The translations under genes were made by a program, and so were the position numbers. Below, in pieces: positions 8,882-17,681 of a DNA stretch of 64,000 nt; the stretch's first letter is position 1, and each line of letters begins with the position of its first letter. The stretch comes from an uncultured Clostridia bacterium (lineage in GTDB: Bacteria; Bacillota; Clostridia; Oscillospirales; Acutalibacteraceae). The notes under the pieces are model-generated. The model saw nothing but the letters and a program-made list of their open reading frames with translations. It ran no database searches and was not told the origin of the DNA. The stretch covers positions 1 to 64,000 of the forward strand of contig CAMHAH010000003.1 of NCBI GenBank assembly GCA_946183365.1, given 5' to 3'.

Positions 8882-10084
8882 CTACACCTCCCACTCAAGC
8901 ATGTTCTTTAAATATGGATCTGCTCCGTATCTTCCTTCCAGATATTGTTTACTAAAAGATGCTGTTTGATTCACATGATTTCCGTCTTCTGTTCGAAAAT
9001 CATAAAGAGAGTATATCTCGCTCACTCTCTTATCATTTGTTGCAGCAAACCATATTTCATCCCTACGAAACACATTATGATTCATTGTAGTTAGATCATG
9101 TGATGTAAACAATAGCTGTGCTGCATTTCGATTGATCTTCGGATTTTTGAATTGTGAAATAACAAACCGTAACAGCTTTGGGTGTAGCTTAGCATCTAAT
9201 TCATCTAAGATGACCAGGCCGCCTTTTTTGATCGCATATATTATCAGAGGCATCAAGGCAAACATTTTCTTAGTACCTGCTGACTCCTCAAGAAAATCCA
9301 ATTCATATTCCTTACCGTTAATAGTACGATTGAGGTAAAGATGATCGTTTTCTTCATCCATTCTAAATCCGCTGATTCTAATATCCATCTCATTCATTAT
9401 GCTGATCAGATGCTTTTGAGACTTTTCATCCTGAGGAAGAATAATATTTTGTTCAACATTTGAATTTGCATAATTACGAATCACGCATGACTCAAACCAC
9501 TCTTGAACCTCCGCAATTACCTCAATATTATAATTAATGGCAAGAAAAGAGAGGTAAGGCATCTTCGGATTAATTTGCGTATTTATGGACTTTGCCCGAA
9601 TGCTCGCTCCAAGCTCGATCTCATTTTTATTTCTCTCAAAGATCATCGCTGTTTTCTTTCCGGAAAAAGATTTACGATACAAACACTCATCAATAATCAG
9701 GCCATCAAGAATTGATATATAATAATGGAACTCATTTTTTTCAGTACGGAAGAATAAATCAAATATCGAAGGTGAACGACTTGCATTCTCATCAAACAAA
9801 AAAGGTTTGCAATTCAATAAAAAATTCTGAAACACGTTGCCTCTGGTTTTTCCTAATTGTACGATAGGATTTGTTACAATGGAGATCATATATGCAAGCG
9901 CCATCATAAGGTTCGATTTACCGCCTCCGTTCGGACCATATACCACGCTGACAGGCAAAAGATCCGATACATTATCTCTCCTTATCAAGTTATTATCAAA
10001 CTCAGGAAGCGGTGCCGCTTGAAAATCCAAGCTTGTCTCGTCCTTATATGAACGGAAGTTCTGAAAAGAAAATTTTACAATCAT
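8882..10084 (-). CDS. AAA-family (OLD/RloA-type) ATPase, first component of an AbiL-type pair
   Basis: A 400-residue ABC/OLD-like ATPase. It begins MIVKFSFQNFRSYKDE, the usual opening of this family. Walker A is GPNGGGKS (residues 50-57). The signature region FLEESAGTKK is near 264-273, Walker B LVILDELDAKLHP near 290-302, and an H-loop TSHD follows. The start is decided by AGGAGGAG five bases before the ATG at 10084; an open extension of ten codons lacks a ribosome site. With the RloB-like partner it forms a likely abortive-infection pair in which the ATPase senses or restrains and the partner acts on nucleic acid. Confidence 0.88.
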   Translation of the reverse strand: MIVKFSFQNFRSYKDETSLDFQAAPLPEFDNNLIRRDNVSDLLPVSVVYGPNGGGKSNLMMALAYMISIVTNPIVQLGKTRGNVFQNFLLNCKPFLFDENASRSPSIFDLFFRTEKNEFHYYISILDGLIIDECLYRKSFSGKKTAMIFERNKNEIELGASIRAKSINTQINPKMPYLSFLAINYNIEVIAEVQEWFESCVIRNYANSNVEQNIILPQDEKSQKHLISIMNEMDIRISGFRMDEENDHLYLNRTINGKEYELDFLEESAGTKKMFALMPLIIYAIKKGGLVILDELDAKLHPKLLRFVISQFKNPKINRNAAQLLFTSHDLTTMNHNVFRRDEIWFAATNDKRVSEIYSLYDFRTEDGNHVNQTASFSKQYLEGRYGADPYLKNMLEWEV

Positions 10085-10105
10085 AGCTTCTCCTCCTTCA
10101 AATTT

Positions 10106-10134
10106 AGTATACATTTATTATATGCAAAAATCAA
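10106..10134 (-). promoter_or_regulatory. Promoter of the AbiL-like operon
   Basis: On the minus strand TTGATT (10129-10134) and TATACT (10106-10111) have a 17-base spacer. The -35 lies in an 18-base block (plus strand AAAAATCAAGGTTTATTC, 10126-10143) that is repeated exactly at 22361-22378 in the promoter of the AlbA_2 operon. A short inverted repeat TTCATT-n5-AATGAA follows upstream. Confidence 0.65.
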
Positions 10135-10255
10135 GGTTTATTCATTAAAATAATGAAGTTTTTTCGTATATTCTCATAAAAAACAGTGATTTCGAATTTA
10201 TATCCAATTAATAGATCTTATATGATTTTTGTTTTATCTCTTAACCTACGAAAAA

Positions 10256-10290
10256 AACAGCGACTCAGATTTTGACTATCAGCCGCTGTT
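10256..10290 (-). terminator. Terminator of the MBL/trypsin operon
   Basis: On the minus strand AACAGCG pairs with CGCTGTT through a partly paired stem, followed by a run of seven Ts. It lies about 80 bases after the stop of the trypsin-TPR gene. The rest of the gap at 10135-10368 is AT-rich and holds nothing else I can name. Confidence 0.75.
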
Positions 10291-10368
10291 CTTTATGATG
10301 ATATCGCGTTTTCGAACATCATATCTTCCTTCTTCTCATAAAATCAGAAAAGCAAAGATAGTGGATAA

Positions 10369-12795
10369 TCAATCAGGCAGTTCAATTCCTCTTTTTTCCC
10401 TTATCATATCTATGAACTGTTGACGTTGCTGCTCTGACAACTCATCTCTATACGTTATGTATTCTTGTACCAACTCAGAATCATTTGTTTTTGGCAGGGA
10501 TAAAAAGCTTAGATACCCCATAATTAGCATATCCCTGTGGAATCTTCCTACTTCTCTGTCGGAAAGCACTCTTTTATACAAAGATATCATTTTTTCCGGC
10601 TTTATATTTCTTAAATAAAAGCTGATTGTTTCCTGAATATTTTGATATGTGAAGTCTTCGTCCAATAATACAACAAGGTTTCTTTCGGTATCATCCGGAG
10701 CGTTATTCGCCTCACTTCTGAGTCTATCCATATTATGAAAACCACTACAATCAGGATACTGCACCAAGCATTCGTCAAGTAGTGAAGAGAAAACCTCTCC
10801 TCTCTTCATATAGAGACACATATTTAAGATATCCAGCTTTAATTGCACTGTAACCGGAGTTGTGTAGTTTTGTCCATCACAAAGAAACTGAATAAAACTA
10901 AAGATGATTCGATCAAACTCAGCTTCAAATGCTGCTCCATCCTCACGAAGTATAGTTTCTGTTTCAGCGTTTTCATATCCGTTAGTGGTTTTATCGTATT
11001 CATACCCACATTTTGCGTCTAAATACGCGCCGTAATTTCTGCTTATGTTAAGAAACGCTTGATGCAGCAACAAAGAAACTTTTTCAACTTGTTCAAGTTG
11101 ATTCATCAAAGTTTCATCATACCTGTTTAACGATATCAAAGCATGCGCTTTTATAAATCTAAACCGCGGCATAACCTCTTCGTCCGCATACCCCATTACT
11201 CGATCGATACAGTTTATAATCCGACCATAATCTCTTATCAAATATAACAGATCAATATATCCCGCACCTCGAAAATGATAGAACTGATCCTGCAACAATT
11301 CATCGGCGTATTCAAGGTATTTGTTATAATACTGAACAGCATGATCAGCCATTACAATATCAGGATCGTTTGGATGCGCAAAAGTTAAAGACTGATAATT
11401 CTCTGCAATGCTAAGCAAAAGAGATTTGTCTGCAGTGATAGAGAATGATTGTTTCAAATGATCGATTGCTACATCTCTTTTACCGTATTTCAAGATACAG
11501 ATATTAGAGCATAGTTGGAAATACTGTTTCCACTCTCTTTCTGTCATGTGCTGATCATGAGAGACTGCTCCCAGTTCGTGCAAGTCCTGATCATACGTAG
11601 TTCCGTCTGTTTCCATAATCGTCAGGTACTTCTCATACAAAAGTGCTTGCACACGTTCTCCGCCGCTTTCTATTGCGGTATCAATATAGCTCTTCGCTCC
11701 TGCTTTATCTCCTTCTGCAAAAGAAATGTTTGCAAGAATGATATAAGCTAATCCCTTTTCCTGTACAGAAAAGCTATCTGCATTCTCCAACTCACTTCTC
11801 GCATTGTTATAATCTTGCAAAAGTAAATAAGCGGTTGCTCTGTAAATGCGTAATTTGCTGATTTCAAAGAGGTATTCTTCCAAAGCATCCAGTCTCTCCA
11901 ACAGACGATTGCTCTCACGCAAAACACTATCAACTTGTAATTCAAAAAGATTTGTCCTTATTTCTTCCAGACAAATAACATGTTCATCATGAGCGTTTGT
12001 TAACTCATAAGTTGTTGGCCTGACTTCCAAATCCTCATATGTTTCACCATCATCTATTACCGGAATTTCTTCACCATCAACCACTTTATAACTTACAACT
12101 CTTAACAACGGAACCGGCCAATTATTCTGTTGGCAAAAATTACGGATCGCATTCTGAGTGATTCCATTCATCATGCCGCCGACTGCTTCTTCTCCCTGGC
12201 TGCATGTCCAAACACCGGTCACACATTCACAGTCCCCTTCTGCGTTAATCACTAACCCTGCGCCCGACATCCCACTCAATTGGTTTACTATATCAGCCAT
12301 ATTGTAATTCCCTTGAAGAGCAAACTGAACCCTGTTGCGATTAAAATGGTTCACGTACGCTTTAGCTTCATGAACGGCAAAATCTATTTCCGGATCATGT
12401 GCCAAGCGGGGATATCCCATAGAAAATAGCTGCAAATGATTTAACAGCTCAGCCAAATAAAAACATGATATATGATTCATCCATTTCCTTTTCTCTATCT
12501 GCACACCGGCAATATCAACAGGGGAAAAGTCATGGTTACCATCAACATGATATGACAAGTCCATTTTGAATTCATTTGTATCTATTTCGAGTTGATACTC
12601 CTCCTTTTTTTCAACTTCATCCGTATGATAAAACTCAATATGTAAAGTTTGATTTCCTGCATGCGTGATGACATGTGCCGCAGTAAAAATATAGGCATAG
12701 TCACCGATGGGCAGATATAAAAAGCCTGATCCCAGCGGTGTATTGCCATTATCCATGATTCTTAAGGAAATTGCCTTAATTTTGTCTTCTTGCAT
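10369..12795 (-). CDS. Trypsin-like serine protease fused to a TPR-rich region
   Basis: An 808-residue protein. The first 200 residues form a trypsin/HtrA-type protease: FTAAHVIT supplies His41, FSPVDIAGV supplies Asp94, and GMSGAGL supplies the nucleophile Ser177, so the triad is complete. No signal peptide is visible, so it acts inside the cell. From about residue 270 to the end the protein is helical with repeated tetratricopeptide-like pairs (alanine and aromatic spacing, as in RATAYLLLQDYNNARSELEN), suited to binding a partner or ligand. Its ATG overlaps the stop of the MBL gene (TGATG). Cytosolic trypsin domains paired with MBL-fold proteins occur in conflict systems such as Avs1-type STAND proteins; here they are separate and lack an NTPase. 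Function as a suicide protease is inferred. Confidence 0.82.
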   Translation of the reverse strand: MQEDKIKAISLRIMDNGNTPLGSGFLYLPIGDYAYIFTAAHVITHAGNQTLHIEFYHTDEVEKKEEYQLEIDTNEFKMDLSYHVDGNHDFSPVDIAGVQIEKRKWMNHISCFYLAELLNHLQLFSMGYPRLAHDPEIDFAVHEAKAYVNHFNRNRVQFALQGNYNMADIVNQLSGMSGAGLVINAEGDCECVTGVWTCSQGEEAVGGMMNGITQNAIRNFCQQNNWPVPLLRVVSYKVVDGEEIPVIDDGETYEDLEVRPTTYELTNAHDEHVICLEEIRTNLFELQVDSVLRESNRLLERLDALEEYLFEISKLRIYRATAYLLLQDYNNARSELENADSFSVQEKGLAYIILANISFAEGDKAGAKSYIDTAIESGGERVQALLYEKYLTIMETDGTTYDQDLHELGAVSHDQHMTEREWKQYFQLCSNICILKYGKRDVAIDHLKQSFSITADKSLLLSIAENYQSLTFAHPNDPDIVMADHAVQYYNKYLEYADELLQDQFYHFRGAGYIDLLYLIRDYGRIINCIDRVMGYADEEVMPRFRFIKAHALISLNRYDETLMNQLEQVEKVSLLLHQAFLNISRNYGAYLDAKCGYEYDKTTNGYENAETETILREDGAAFEAEFDRIIFSFIQFLCDGQNYTTPVTVQLKLDILNMCLYMKRGEVFSSLLDECLVQYPDCSGFHNMDRLRSEANNAPDDTERNLVVLLDEDFTYQNIQETISFYLRNIKPEKMISLYKRVLSDREVGRFHRDMLIMGYLSFLSLPKTNDSELVQEYITYRDELSEQQRQQFIDMIREKRGIELPD

Positions 12796-13751
12796 CAATA
12801 AGCCTCCGAAACAATTTGAATCTTATCTGAATCTATGAATGATTCTTCCCGCAAATCAATACACTTCAGATGTTCAGCATCTTCGATTTTGTACTCTAAT
12901 TTGAAATTGCATAACAATGTCTTTTCTACCTGTTGCTTGTATTGCTCCAAAAGTTGTATAGTTTCCTTAGAGGGGCGATTCACACTGCGTTCGGAAGAAA
13001 CCATAAACCTCATCGTATTCATCTTGTCCAATAAAGCCTCTGTCAAATTGCGTGAACTCCCGTGATGCGGCAATTGTGCACAGTATATCTGCTTGACCTT
13101 ATCAGTGTCATTGAGCGCATTTTCCAATTCAGATGCATGAATATCTCCAGTAAACAAGAACTGATTATCCTGATAGGTAAGCATCAGAGCAATACTGTCT
13201 GCGTTAGTAATAGATTTATCTTCAGCAGACATAGGTAGTTTTTTTAGTTTTTCACTTAAGTATTTACGATAAGCTTCATGATCGATTGCTGACGGAGTCA
13301 AAACATATATTTCCGCAGTCCCAACCTCAAGCATTTTTCCCTGAATAATATCATTCTCGATACTGATATTATGATCAAGTAAATATTGCTGCAGCCTCAG
13401 CATTTTTGACACTGACATATCTGTAACAGATTCTCGTGTTTTTTCATCATCTTTTTCTGATTCGTTTTTATCGCAGTTTAACCAGACATGATGTATAAAA
13501 TCACATTTTAAGTCTTGATCAGACAAAACCTTGGTTGCAGCGCCGATATGATCATCATCGATATGTGTAAAGCATAAAAGATCCAGTTCTTCATCTGAAT
13601 CACTGATCTTTTTTAATAGATTACGAAACGCTCGTGCCGCAACAGAGGGACCTGAATCTATAATGATATTATGTGCCCCTGTTTCATCTTCAAATCGAAT
13701 ATGAATACAATCACCTTTATTAACCGGTAAAAGGTTTATACTTAAGCTCAT
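12795..13751 (-). CDS. Metallo-beta-lactamase-fold hydrolase, partner of the trypsin-TPR protein
   Basis: This 318-residue protein has an MBL fold of the ComEC/RNase Z-like group. The metal-binding motif THIDDDHIG (residues 62-70) stands for HxHxDH with aspartate in place of the second histidine. The downstream ligand region FTGDIHASE and the LPHHGSSRN block are both present. It has no membrane segments, unlike ComEC. The start has GGTG five bases upstream. It lies 98 bases after recQ and its stop overlaps the protease start, so the two are co-translated. The substrate is unknown; a nuclease or phosphodiesterase role is a family guess. Confidence 0.82.
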   Translation of the reverse strand: MSLSINLLPVNKGDCIHIRFEDETGAHNIIIDSGPSVAARAFRNLLKKISDSDEELDLLCFTHIDDDHIGAATKVLSDQDLKCDFIHHVWLNCDKNESEKDDEKTRESVTDMSVSKMLRLQQYLLDHNISIENDIIQGKMLEVGTAEIYVLTPSAIDHEAYRKYLSEKLKKLPMSAEDKSITNADSIALMLTYQDNQFLFTGDIHASELENALNDTDKVKQIYCAQLPHHGSSRNLTEALLDKMNTMRFMVSSERSVNRPSKETIQLLEQYKQQVEKTLLCNFKLEYKIEDAEHLKCIDLREESFIDSDKIQIVSEAY

Positions 13752-13849
13752 TTTATCACCTCTACTACAATCGTAACACTATTTCACAACGCTTTCAACC
13801 ACAATAGATTAGCCCTCATAGTCGCTCTCGATTACAATAGGGTGGGGAC

Positions 13850-15931
13850 TTAGTAGATCAATCCTTTATCTCTCAGCTTATCCAGCGCAAAGCGAATTGC
13901 CCTTTGTGTTCTGTTGTGTCCCCAAGCAATTTCTTTGATGCTTTTGCCGCCGTTATACTCAGCAATCAAATCAGCGGTTTCCTCCGCTGTCCATCGATCA
14001 AACGGTATTGTATAGTGACTTACGTTTTTTGTATGCTTATCGTTGGGGGTATCATGTAATGCAGCATACAAAGAAGGGTTCTTGTATGCAAGAATCTCAT
14101 CAGTGAACAGCTTTCCGTAGAGCTTCAGTTTTGTCTCGCCGACGCCGTTAACGGTCAGGAATTCTTCGTTCGTCGTCGGCATTTTCAGGCACATATCGCG
14201 CAATGCGGAATCGGAGAAAATTACAAAAGCGGGGACGCCTCGCTTTTGTGCAATCTTTGCCCGCAATTCTCTGAGAGCTTCGAATAACTCTGTATCGTTC
14301 TCAGAAACCGGTGCGGTTTTGACTGTAGTCTGTATCGTCAGCGCTTCTCTCGCCTGCACCTGCGCCTTGCCTTTGAGTACCAGCCAGCCTGCGTCTGTGA
14401 CCTTCAAGATCGGTTTACCGACACCGACGTATACTATGTAGCCCTGTGCTTCCAACTCGTCGATTAGGCTTTTGATTTTCTTTTGACGTACACCTTTCAG
14501 CAACGCAAAGGTCGATTGCTCAGTCAGGCGGAAGCTCTTCACCCACTGAGATTCTTTTCCTCTCAGTACATCAGCGATCGTCTGCGCGCCGAAGCGCTGA
14601 CCGGTTCTGACGATACAGGACAGGATCTTTTGCGCGTCAACCGTCACATTGACCGTCTTGAAGTTCGTCAGGCAGTTGGAGCATTTCTCACAGTGGTCGT
14701 CGGTAGCATCTCCAAAATAGCGTAGCATATACGCACGCAGGCAGCCTTTCGTCTTGCAATACGCGATTATGAAGCTCAAGCGTTCTTCTTCCTTTTTCTT
14801 GAACGCATCGTTTTGCTCGTCGCTGAGCTCCGGATTCGGCTCCGTATTGTCAATAAAAAACCGTGCAGTCTCGATATCCTGCTGTCCGAACATCAGGATA
14901 CAATCGGAGTCCTCTCCGTCGCGACCGGCACGACCCGCCTCCTGATAATAGCTCTCGAGATTCTTTGGCATATTATAATGGATGACATAGCGCACATCGG
15001 ACTTGTCAATTCCCATACCAAAGGCATTGGTCGCGATCATGATCTTCTTGCGGTCGTAGACGAAGTCGTCCTGATTCTTGCGGCGTTCCTCATCGCTCAG
15101 TCCCGCATGATATCGCGTAGCGGAATAACCTTTTGCGGAGAGCGAAGAACAGACCTCCTCTACCCTCTTTCGTGTGGAGCAATAGATGATGCCTGTTTTG
15201 CCGTTGCGTTCCTTGACCAGCTTTTCCAAGGTCTGAGGCTTACTGCTCGGACGCAGGACAGAGAAAAAGAGATTCGGTCTATCAAAGCCTGTTGTCACTT
15301 GAAGGGGATCATGCAATCCGAGGATGCGGACGATATCTTGTTTGACCTCAGCGGTTGCCGTTGCGGTAAATGCACCTATCGTCGGGCGCTCGGGCAGTTC
15401 GGCGATAAACTCCGCGATGTTCAGATAGCTCGGGCGAAAGTCCTGTCCCCACTGTGACACACAGTGCGCTTCATCGACAGCGACCAGCGGGATACGGATG
15501 CTTTTCGCCGCACGAATAAAGCGCGACGATTTCAAGCGTTCGGGCGCGACATATACGATCTTGTAAATCCCGTTCGCCATGTTATGGAGCGCCTTGTCGA
15601 ACTGCGCGTCATTCAGGGAACTGTTCAGATAAGCAGCTCTCACGCCCTGTGCGGTCAAGGCGTTAACCTGATCCTTCATCAGTGAGATCAGCGGAGAAAC
15701 GACCAAGGTCACGCCGTCCAACATCAACGCGGGCACCTGATAGCAAAGCGACTTGCCCGCGCCCGTCGGCATGATGGCGAGCGCATCTCGGCCCGATAGT
15801 AAGCTGTCAACGACCTCTTCCTGTCCGCGACGAAATGAGCGGTAACCGAAGTACCGCTCCAGCACCTCATACTTGTTCATTGGATCAGCCAATTTTACAG
15901 TATTCATCCCATCAATTACAGTGCTTCGCAT
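13850..15931 (-). CDS. recQ: ATP-dependent DNA helicase RecQ
   Basis: A 3'-to-5' DNA helicase for repair and recombination. The superfamily-2 motifs are complete: MPTGAGKSLCYQ (motif I), VAVDEAHCVSQWGQDFR (motif II plus the aromatic-rich loop), FTATAT (III), and the QEAGRAGRDG block (VI). Four cysteines (C-L-R-A, then DHCEKCSNC) form the RecQ zinc site. An HRDC domain follows near residues 530-610, and a helix-turn-helix region closes the protein. I start at the ATG 15 codons into the frame because GGAGG (complement of 15940-15944) sits eight bases upstream; this gives 693 residues. It reads as a core gene, richer in GC than the MBL/trypsin pair that follows it. Confidence 0.93.
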   Translation of the reverse strand: MRSTVIDGMNTVKLADPMNKYEVLERYFGYRSFRRGQEEVVDSLLSGRDALAIMPTGAGKSLCYQVPALMLDGVTLVVSPLISLMKDQVNALTAQGVRAAYLNSSLNDAQFDKALHNMANGIYKIVYVAPERLKSSRFIRAAKSIRIPLVAVDEAHCVSQWGQDFRPSYLNIAEFIAELPERPTIGAFTATATAEVKQDIVRILGLHDPLQVTTGFDRPNLFFSVLRPSSKPQTLEKLVKERNGKTGIIYCSTRKRVEEVCSSLSAKGYSATRYHAGLSDEERRKNQDDFVYDRKKIMIATNAFGMGIDKSDVRYVIHYNMPKNLESYYQEAGRAGRDGEDSDCILMFGQQDIETARFFIDNTEPNPELSDEQNDAFKKKEEERLSFIIAYCKTKGCLRAYMLRYFGDATDDHCEKCSNCLTNFKTVNVTVDAQKILSCIVRTGQRFGAQTIADVLRGKESQWVKSFRLTEQSTFALLKGVRQKKIKSLIDELEAQGYIVYVGVGKPILKVTDAGWLVLKGKAQVQAREALTIQTTVKTAPVSENDTELFEALRELRAKIAQKRGVPAFVIFSDSALRDMCLKMPTTNEEFLTVNGVGETKLKLYGKLFTDEILAYKNPSLYAALHDTPNDKHTKNVSHYTIPFDRWTAEETADLIAEYNGGKSIKEIAWGHNRTQRAIRFALDKLRDKGLIY

Positions 15932-16092
15932 TCCATTCGCCTCCGCCTGATTCGATAATATGTTTGGTAAAATCATATTATCATACCGAACATCTGTTTG
16001 TCAAGCTTATCCATTTCGGTGTATAAAAAATATTATCATACTATTCTGCATACAATGTTTCAAATTTATCATTGTATGCAGTTACATAGAGC

Positions 16093-16124
16093 AACACCTC
16101 CGCATATCATAATGCGGAGGTGTT
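16093..16124 (+). promoter_or_regulatory. Perfect hairpin enclosing the ribosome site of the SOD-like gene
   Basis: Arms AACACCTCCGCAT (16093-16105) and ATGCGGAGGTGTT (16112-16124) are perfectly complementary over 13 bases with a 6-base loop. The right arm contains the GGAGG (16116-16120) used by the ATG at 16128. If transcribed from upstream, the RNA would hide its own ribosome site. There is no T-run after it, so a plain terminator is less likely. Confidence 0.75.
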
Positions 16125-16127
16125 TTG

Positions 16128-16571
16128 ATGAATCAGTGTAATAGAATATCTTCCGCAAAGGCGATCATCAAGGGCGATGACGAGTATGCGAGAATTCGGG
16201 GAGAAGTCCTGTTCCGTCGGGTGAAGGACGGCGTTCTCGTTACCGCAAAAATCTCGGGCTTACCGAAAAGCGAATCGAGCTTCTACGGCTTTCATATCCA
16301 TGAGGGCAAGAGCTGTGAAGGGGGTGGTTTTACAAAAACGAAAGGTCACTACAATCCGAAAGACCGACCGCATCCGTCGCACTCGGGTGATCTGCCGCCG
16401 CTCTTATCCTGCAAAGGGAACGCGTATATGCAGGTCAAGACTGACCGATTCCAAATCTGCGACATCATCGGTAGAACCGTCATCATCCACAACGATACAG
16501 ATGACTTCCGTACCCAGCTGTCGGGTGACGCAGGAGAGAAAATCGCATGCGGCGTGATTCGCGCAGTATAA
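16128..16571 (+). CDS. Cu/Zn superoxide dismutase-like protein
   Basis: This 147-residue protein has the Cu/Zn-SOD fold signatures. FHIHEGKSCEG holds the first copper ligands, HYNP and HPSHSGDLPP the zinc-loop histidines and aspartate, and TVIIHNDTDDF the final histidine, followed by the terminal GDAGEKIACGVI. It would detoxify superoxide, but it has no signal peptide, unlike most bacterial SodC, so it would act in the cytoplasm. Similar leaderless short forms occur in clostridial anaerobes. The ATG follows GGAGG by seven bases; that site lies in a perfect hairpin. The 16611 gene begins 39 bases downstream. Confidence 0.88.
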   Translation: MNQCNRISSAKAIIKGDDEYARIRGEVLFRRVKDGVLVTAKISGLPKSESSFYGFHIHEGKSCEGGGFTKTKGHYNPKDRPHPSHSGDLPPLLSCKGNAYMQVKTDRFQICDIIGRTVIIHNDTDDFRTQLSGDAGEKIACGVIRAV

Positions 16572-16610
16572 TCATCAGATTTTCACCCACAATAACAGCG
16601 AGGTGAAACC

Positions 16611-16886
16611 ATGGCAAAACAAGGAATGAAACGAAAAGAGCGGACGCATAACAAGCCCCGCAACGAACAGGCGGCTGTGCCCGAGATACAAGGCAAGGCA
16701 AAGCACGGCAAAAATCACATCAACCCCATCATCGCGGGGACAGAAGCGCCGTCGCAGAAGGTGTATCACACGACACCCCACACGCAAGAAAAGCCGATCC
16801 CTGAGGTCTACAAGGAGATCGACACCGACCTTGCGCGGGATAATCTGGAGAACGATATCCCTGACGCAGACTTGCAGGACTTGTGA
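16611..16886 (+). CDS. Small basic hypothetical protein coupled to a DUF421 gene
   Basis: A 91-residue hydrophilic protein: lysine- and arginine-rich in the first half (KRKERTHNKPRN), proline-rich in the middle and acidic at the end (NLENDIPDADLQDL). There is no signal or membrane segment and it is probably largely disordered. It is translationally coupled to the DUF421 membrane gene: its TGA overlaps that gene's ATG as TGATG. The neighbour suggests a role with the membrane protein. I do not recognise a family. Confidence 0.65.
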   Translation: MAKQGMKRKERTHNKPRNEQAAVPEIQGKAKHGKNHINPIIAGTEAPSQKVYHTTPHTQEKPIPEVYKEIDTDLARDNLENDIPDADLQDL

Positions 16887-17563
16887 TGGAAGTTCTGCAA
16901 GTCATTCTCGCGTCGCTGTTCTCGGCGGTGATCCTGTTCCTAATTGCGAAGGTCATCGGGCATAAACAGGTAGCGCAGCTGGAATTCTTCGACTACATCA
17001 CCGGCATCACCATCGGTTCGATCGCCGCAGAGCTGGCGACAACGCTGGACAAGCCGTGGTGGAAGCCGACGATCTCAATGCTGGTGTTCGGTTCGATTAC
17101 CGTCGCTTTGAGCGTAATCACTCGCAGATTCGCGCGCACCAGAAAGTTTATCAACGGAACGCCGACAATCATCATAAACGACGACAAACTTTACCGCGAT
17201 AATATGAAGAAAGCAAAGCTCGAGCTGAGCGAATTCCTGCTCCTTTGCCGTCAGGAAGGATATTTCAATCTCAATGACATCCAAACTGCCGTCTTCGAAT
17301 ACAACGGTAAGCTGTCGATCCTGCCGAAAAGCACCAAGCGTCCGATCAACCCCGAGGACATGGAGCTGAACCCCAAGCCCGAACACATCGGCACGGAGAT
17401 CATCATGGACGGCAGGGTGATAGACGATAATCTCAAGCGAAAAGGGCTGAATGATGATTGGCTCCGAAAGGAGCTGAAAAAACAGGGCTATAAAAGCGCA
17501 AAGGAAATCTTCCTTGGCGTCTGCTATGATGAGAATCAATTGACGCTTTTCTGTTATTCATAA
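16886..17563 (+). CDS. DUF421 (YetF-like) membrane protein
   Basis: A 225-residue protein of the DUF421/YetF family. The first 80 residues hold about three membrane segments, with the family blocks VIGHKQVAQLEFFDYITGI and TIGSIAAELA. A cytoplasmic domain follows with the NGTPTIIINDDKLYRDNMKKA and LSEFLLLCRQEGYFNLNDIQ blocks. Bacillus relatives are spore or envelope proteins of unsettled function. I chose the ATG at 16886 in the TGATG overlap rather than the GTG one codon earlier. There is no terminator immediately after on this strand; the hairpin at 17619 is shared with the convergent gene. Confidence 0.88.
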   Translation: MEVLQVILASLFSAVILFLIAKVIGHKQVAQLEFFDYITGITIGSIAAELATTLDKPWWKPTISMLVFGSITVALSVITRRFARTRKFINGTPTIIINDDKLYRDNMKKAKLELSEFLLLCRQEGYFNLNDIQTAVFEYNGKLSILPKSTKRPINPEDMELNPKPEHIGTEIIMDGRVIDDNLKRKGLNDDWLRKELKKQGYKSAKEIFLGVCYDENQLTLFCYS

Positions 17564-17618
17564 GAAAACTTTATTGATAGGATCGTTCTAAGTGCTTTTA
17601 TTCTTGTAAAAAGCAAAA

Positions 17619-17649
17619 CCGATGTCGGATAATTACTGTCCGACATCGG
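17619..17649 (-). terminator. Terminator of HipA-like kinase copy 1
   Basis: A perfect 11-base stem (CCGATGTCGGA and TCCGACATCGG). On the minus strand it is followed by TTTTGCTTTTT. The same hairpin, with small changes, follows copy 2 at 39417-39449, so it belongs to the duplicated cassette. Confidence 0.88.
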
Positions 17650-17681
17650 CTTTGCTCGTTTTGTTTATACTATTTACATTT

